A DNA stretch of 6,436 nt from Acidimicrobiia bacterium. GTDB taxonomy: Bacteria > Actinomycetota > Acidimicrobiia > IMCC26256 > JACDBD01. The position numbers were made by a program, and so were the translations under genes. Each line of letters begins with the position of its first letter. Position 1 is the stretch's first letter. Below are positions 5,785 through 6,436 of the stretch, piece after piece. The stretch spans positions 1 to 6,436 of the forward strand of contig JAPSGP010000174.1 of NCBI GenBank assembly GCA_031177445.1, read 5' to 3'. The notes beneath the pieces were generated by a model. The model was not told the origin of the DNA, did no database searches, and was given only the letters and a program-made list of their open reading frames with translations.

Positions 5785-5798
5785 CCCACGCTCGTGGG
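5785..5798 (-). terminator. short palindromic hairpin after the deacetylase
   Basis: CCCACG and CGTGGG are separated by two bases (5785-5790 and 5793-5798), eight bases beyond the deacetylase stop on the minus strand. It could end the deacetylase transcript, or act as an operator in the 71-base gap before the reductase. There is no T-run. Confidence 0.35.
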
Positions 5799-5805
5799 CG
5801 GGGAC

Positions 5806-6436
5806 CTACCGCAGCAGGTTCGACACTGTTGTCAGGGTGAGGCCGCGCCCCTGCAGGTCGGCGATCAGCTGGTCGAGCACCTCCGCCGTCTGCGGGCTGC
5901 CGCAGTGCTGCAGCGCGATCGCCCCGTTGCGGGCGCCGTTGAGGATTCGAGAGCGCACCTCTGCCGCCGGGATGTCCATCCAGTCGAGCCCGTCGACCGT
6001 CCAGAACACGTGGGTCGGCCACCCGGCGCCGGCAACGAGCTGGAGGATGTGCTGGTTGCGCGATCCGAAGGGGGCTCGCCACATCGGCTTGCTCCCCCGC
6101 CCGGCGACCTGCTGGAAGATCGTCTCGGTTCGGTTCATCTCATCGAGGATCTGGGCGTCGCTCATCTCGGCCAGGTCACCGTGCGAGTAGGTGTGATGCG
6201 CGAGCTCGTGCGCCGCCGCGATCTGCAGTGTGAGCCCGGGGTTCTGCTCCATCCATCTCCCGGTCAGGAAGAAGGTGGAGCGGATCCCTCGATTGCTCAG
6301 GATCTCGAGGATGGCGGGCGTCGGTCCCGCGACCGAGCCGCAGTCGAAGGTGAGCGCCATCTCGGGACGGTCGGGGTTGCCGGCGACTACCTCTCCATAG
6401 GGCGCGAGCGGCCCCGCCGGCACCGGCGGCGGTGGA
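5806..6436 (-). CDS. polysaccharide deacetylase (NodB-fold), 5' end outside window
   Basis: The reading frame is open to the window edge and begins with a proline run (PPPP-V-P-A-G-P-L-A-P), so the true start and any signal peptide lie beyond 6436. Numbering from the GTG at 6423, NodB motifs appear in order. They are ALTFDCGS (23-30), the metal-histidine motif HHTYSH (76-81), WRAPFGSRN (115-123), FWTVDGLDW (140-148) and IALQHCGS (169-176). The family removes acetyl (N- or O-linked) groups from cell-wall or other polysaccharides, usually outside the membrane; the proline-rich lead-in suits an exported protein. The usual TFDDG is TFDCG, so the second aspartate, a metal ligand in classical members, is Cys. 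A subgroup with a non-Asp residue here exists, so the enzyme may still work. The C-terminus (TLTTVSNLLR) is complete. Confidence 0.88.
   Translation of the reverse strand, partial: PPPPVPAGPLAPYGEVVAGNPDRPEMALTFDCGSVAGPTPAILEILSNRGIRSTFFLTGRWMEQNPGLTLQIAAAHELAHHTYSHGDLAEMSDAQILDEMNRTETIFQQVAGRGSKPMWRAPFGSRNQHILQLVAGAGWPTHVFWTVDGLDWMDIPAAEVRSRILNGARNGAIALQHCGSPQTAEVLDQLIADLQGRGLTLTTVSNLLR

Noticed and set aside
5144..6082. 312-residue minus-strand frame for the second RibD-like reductase
   Set aside because: The extra N-terminal 116 residues are a shadow of the deacetylase gene and a spacer. GGAGG before the ATG at 5734 fixes the real start.

Overview
This GC-rich window has strong G/C bias at third codon positions, a GTG start and short GGAGG-type ribosome binding sites. 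These fit a high-GC Actinomycetota-like chromosome. The genus cannot be told from the sequence. Nothing diagnostic of a phage, plasmid, insertion sequence or CRISPR array is visible.

Layout. Bases 1-1148 (+) carry an essentially complete GAF/LuxR-type transcriptional regulator, followed by a clean hairpin at 1172-1189. From about 1273 to 2654 lies a gene graveyard. It holds, on the minus strand, the last ~52 codons of a metallo-beta-lactamase-fold hydrolase, a TPR protein of the LuxR-associated type broken by an in-frame stop and lacking its C-terminal part, and the last ~46 codons of a SAM methyltransferase. It also holds a plus-strand stretch with coding-like base composition that ends at 2635. 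Then come minus-strand genes: an intact class I methyltransferase (2655-3269), a truncated pyridoxamine-phosphate-oxidase-like protein (3328-3600) and a RibD/dihydrofolate-reductase-like reductase (3669-4316). A 310-base divergent spacer separates this from a plus-strand VOC/glyoxalase-fold protein (4627-5058). That gene converges, through an elaborate inverted-repeat region, on a second RibD-like reductase (5144-5734, minus). The window ends inside a polysaccharide deacetylase gene (5806 to beyond 6436, minus).

The genes do not form an obvious pathway. They are single-domain accessory enzymes (two flavin/pterin-type reductases, a VOC protein, a methyltransferase, a PPOX fragment) beside regulators and regulator remnants. 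The strongest signal is the density of truncated genes between 1325 and 3600: at least four recognisable family members lack one end, which points to repeated deletion or recombination joints. The two RibD-like genes share an identical 12-base ribosome-binding-site/start sequence, although their proteins have diverged. No convincing new multi-gene system was found.
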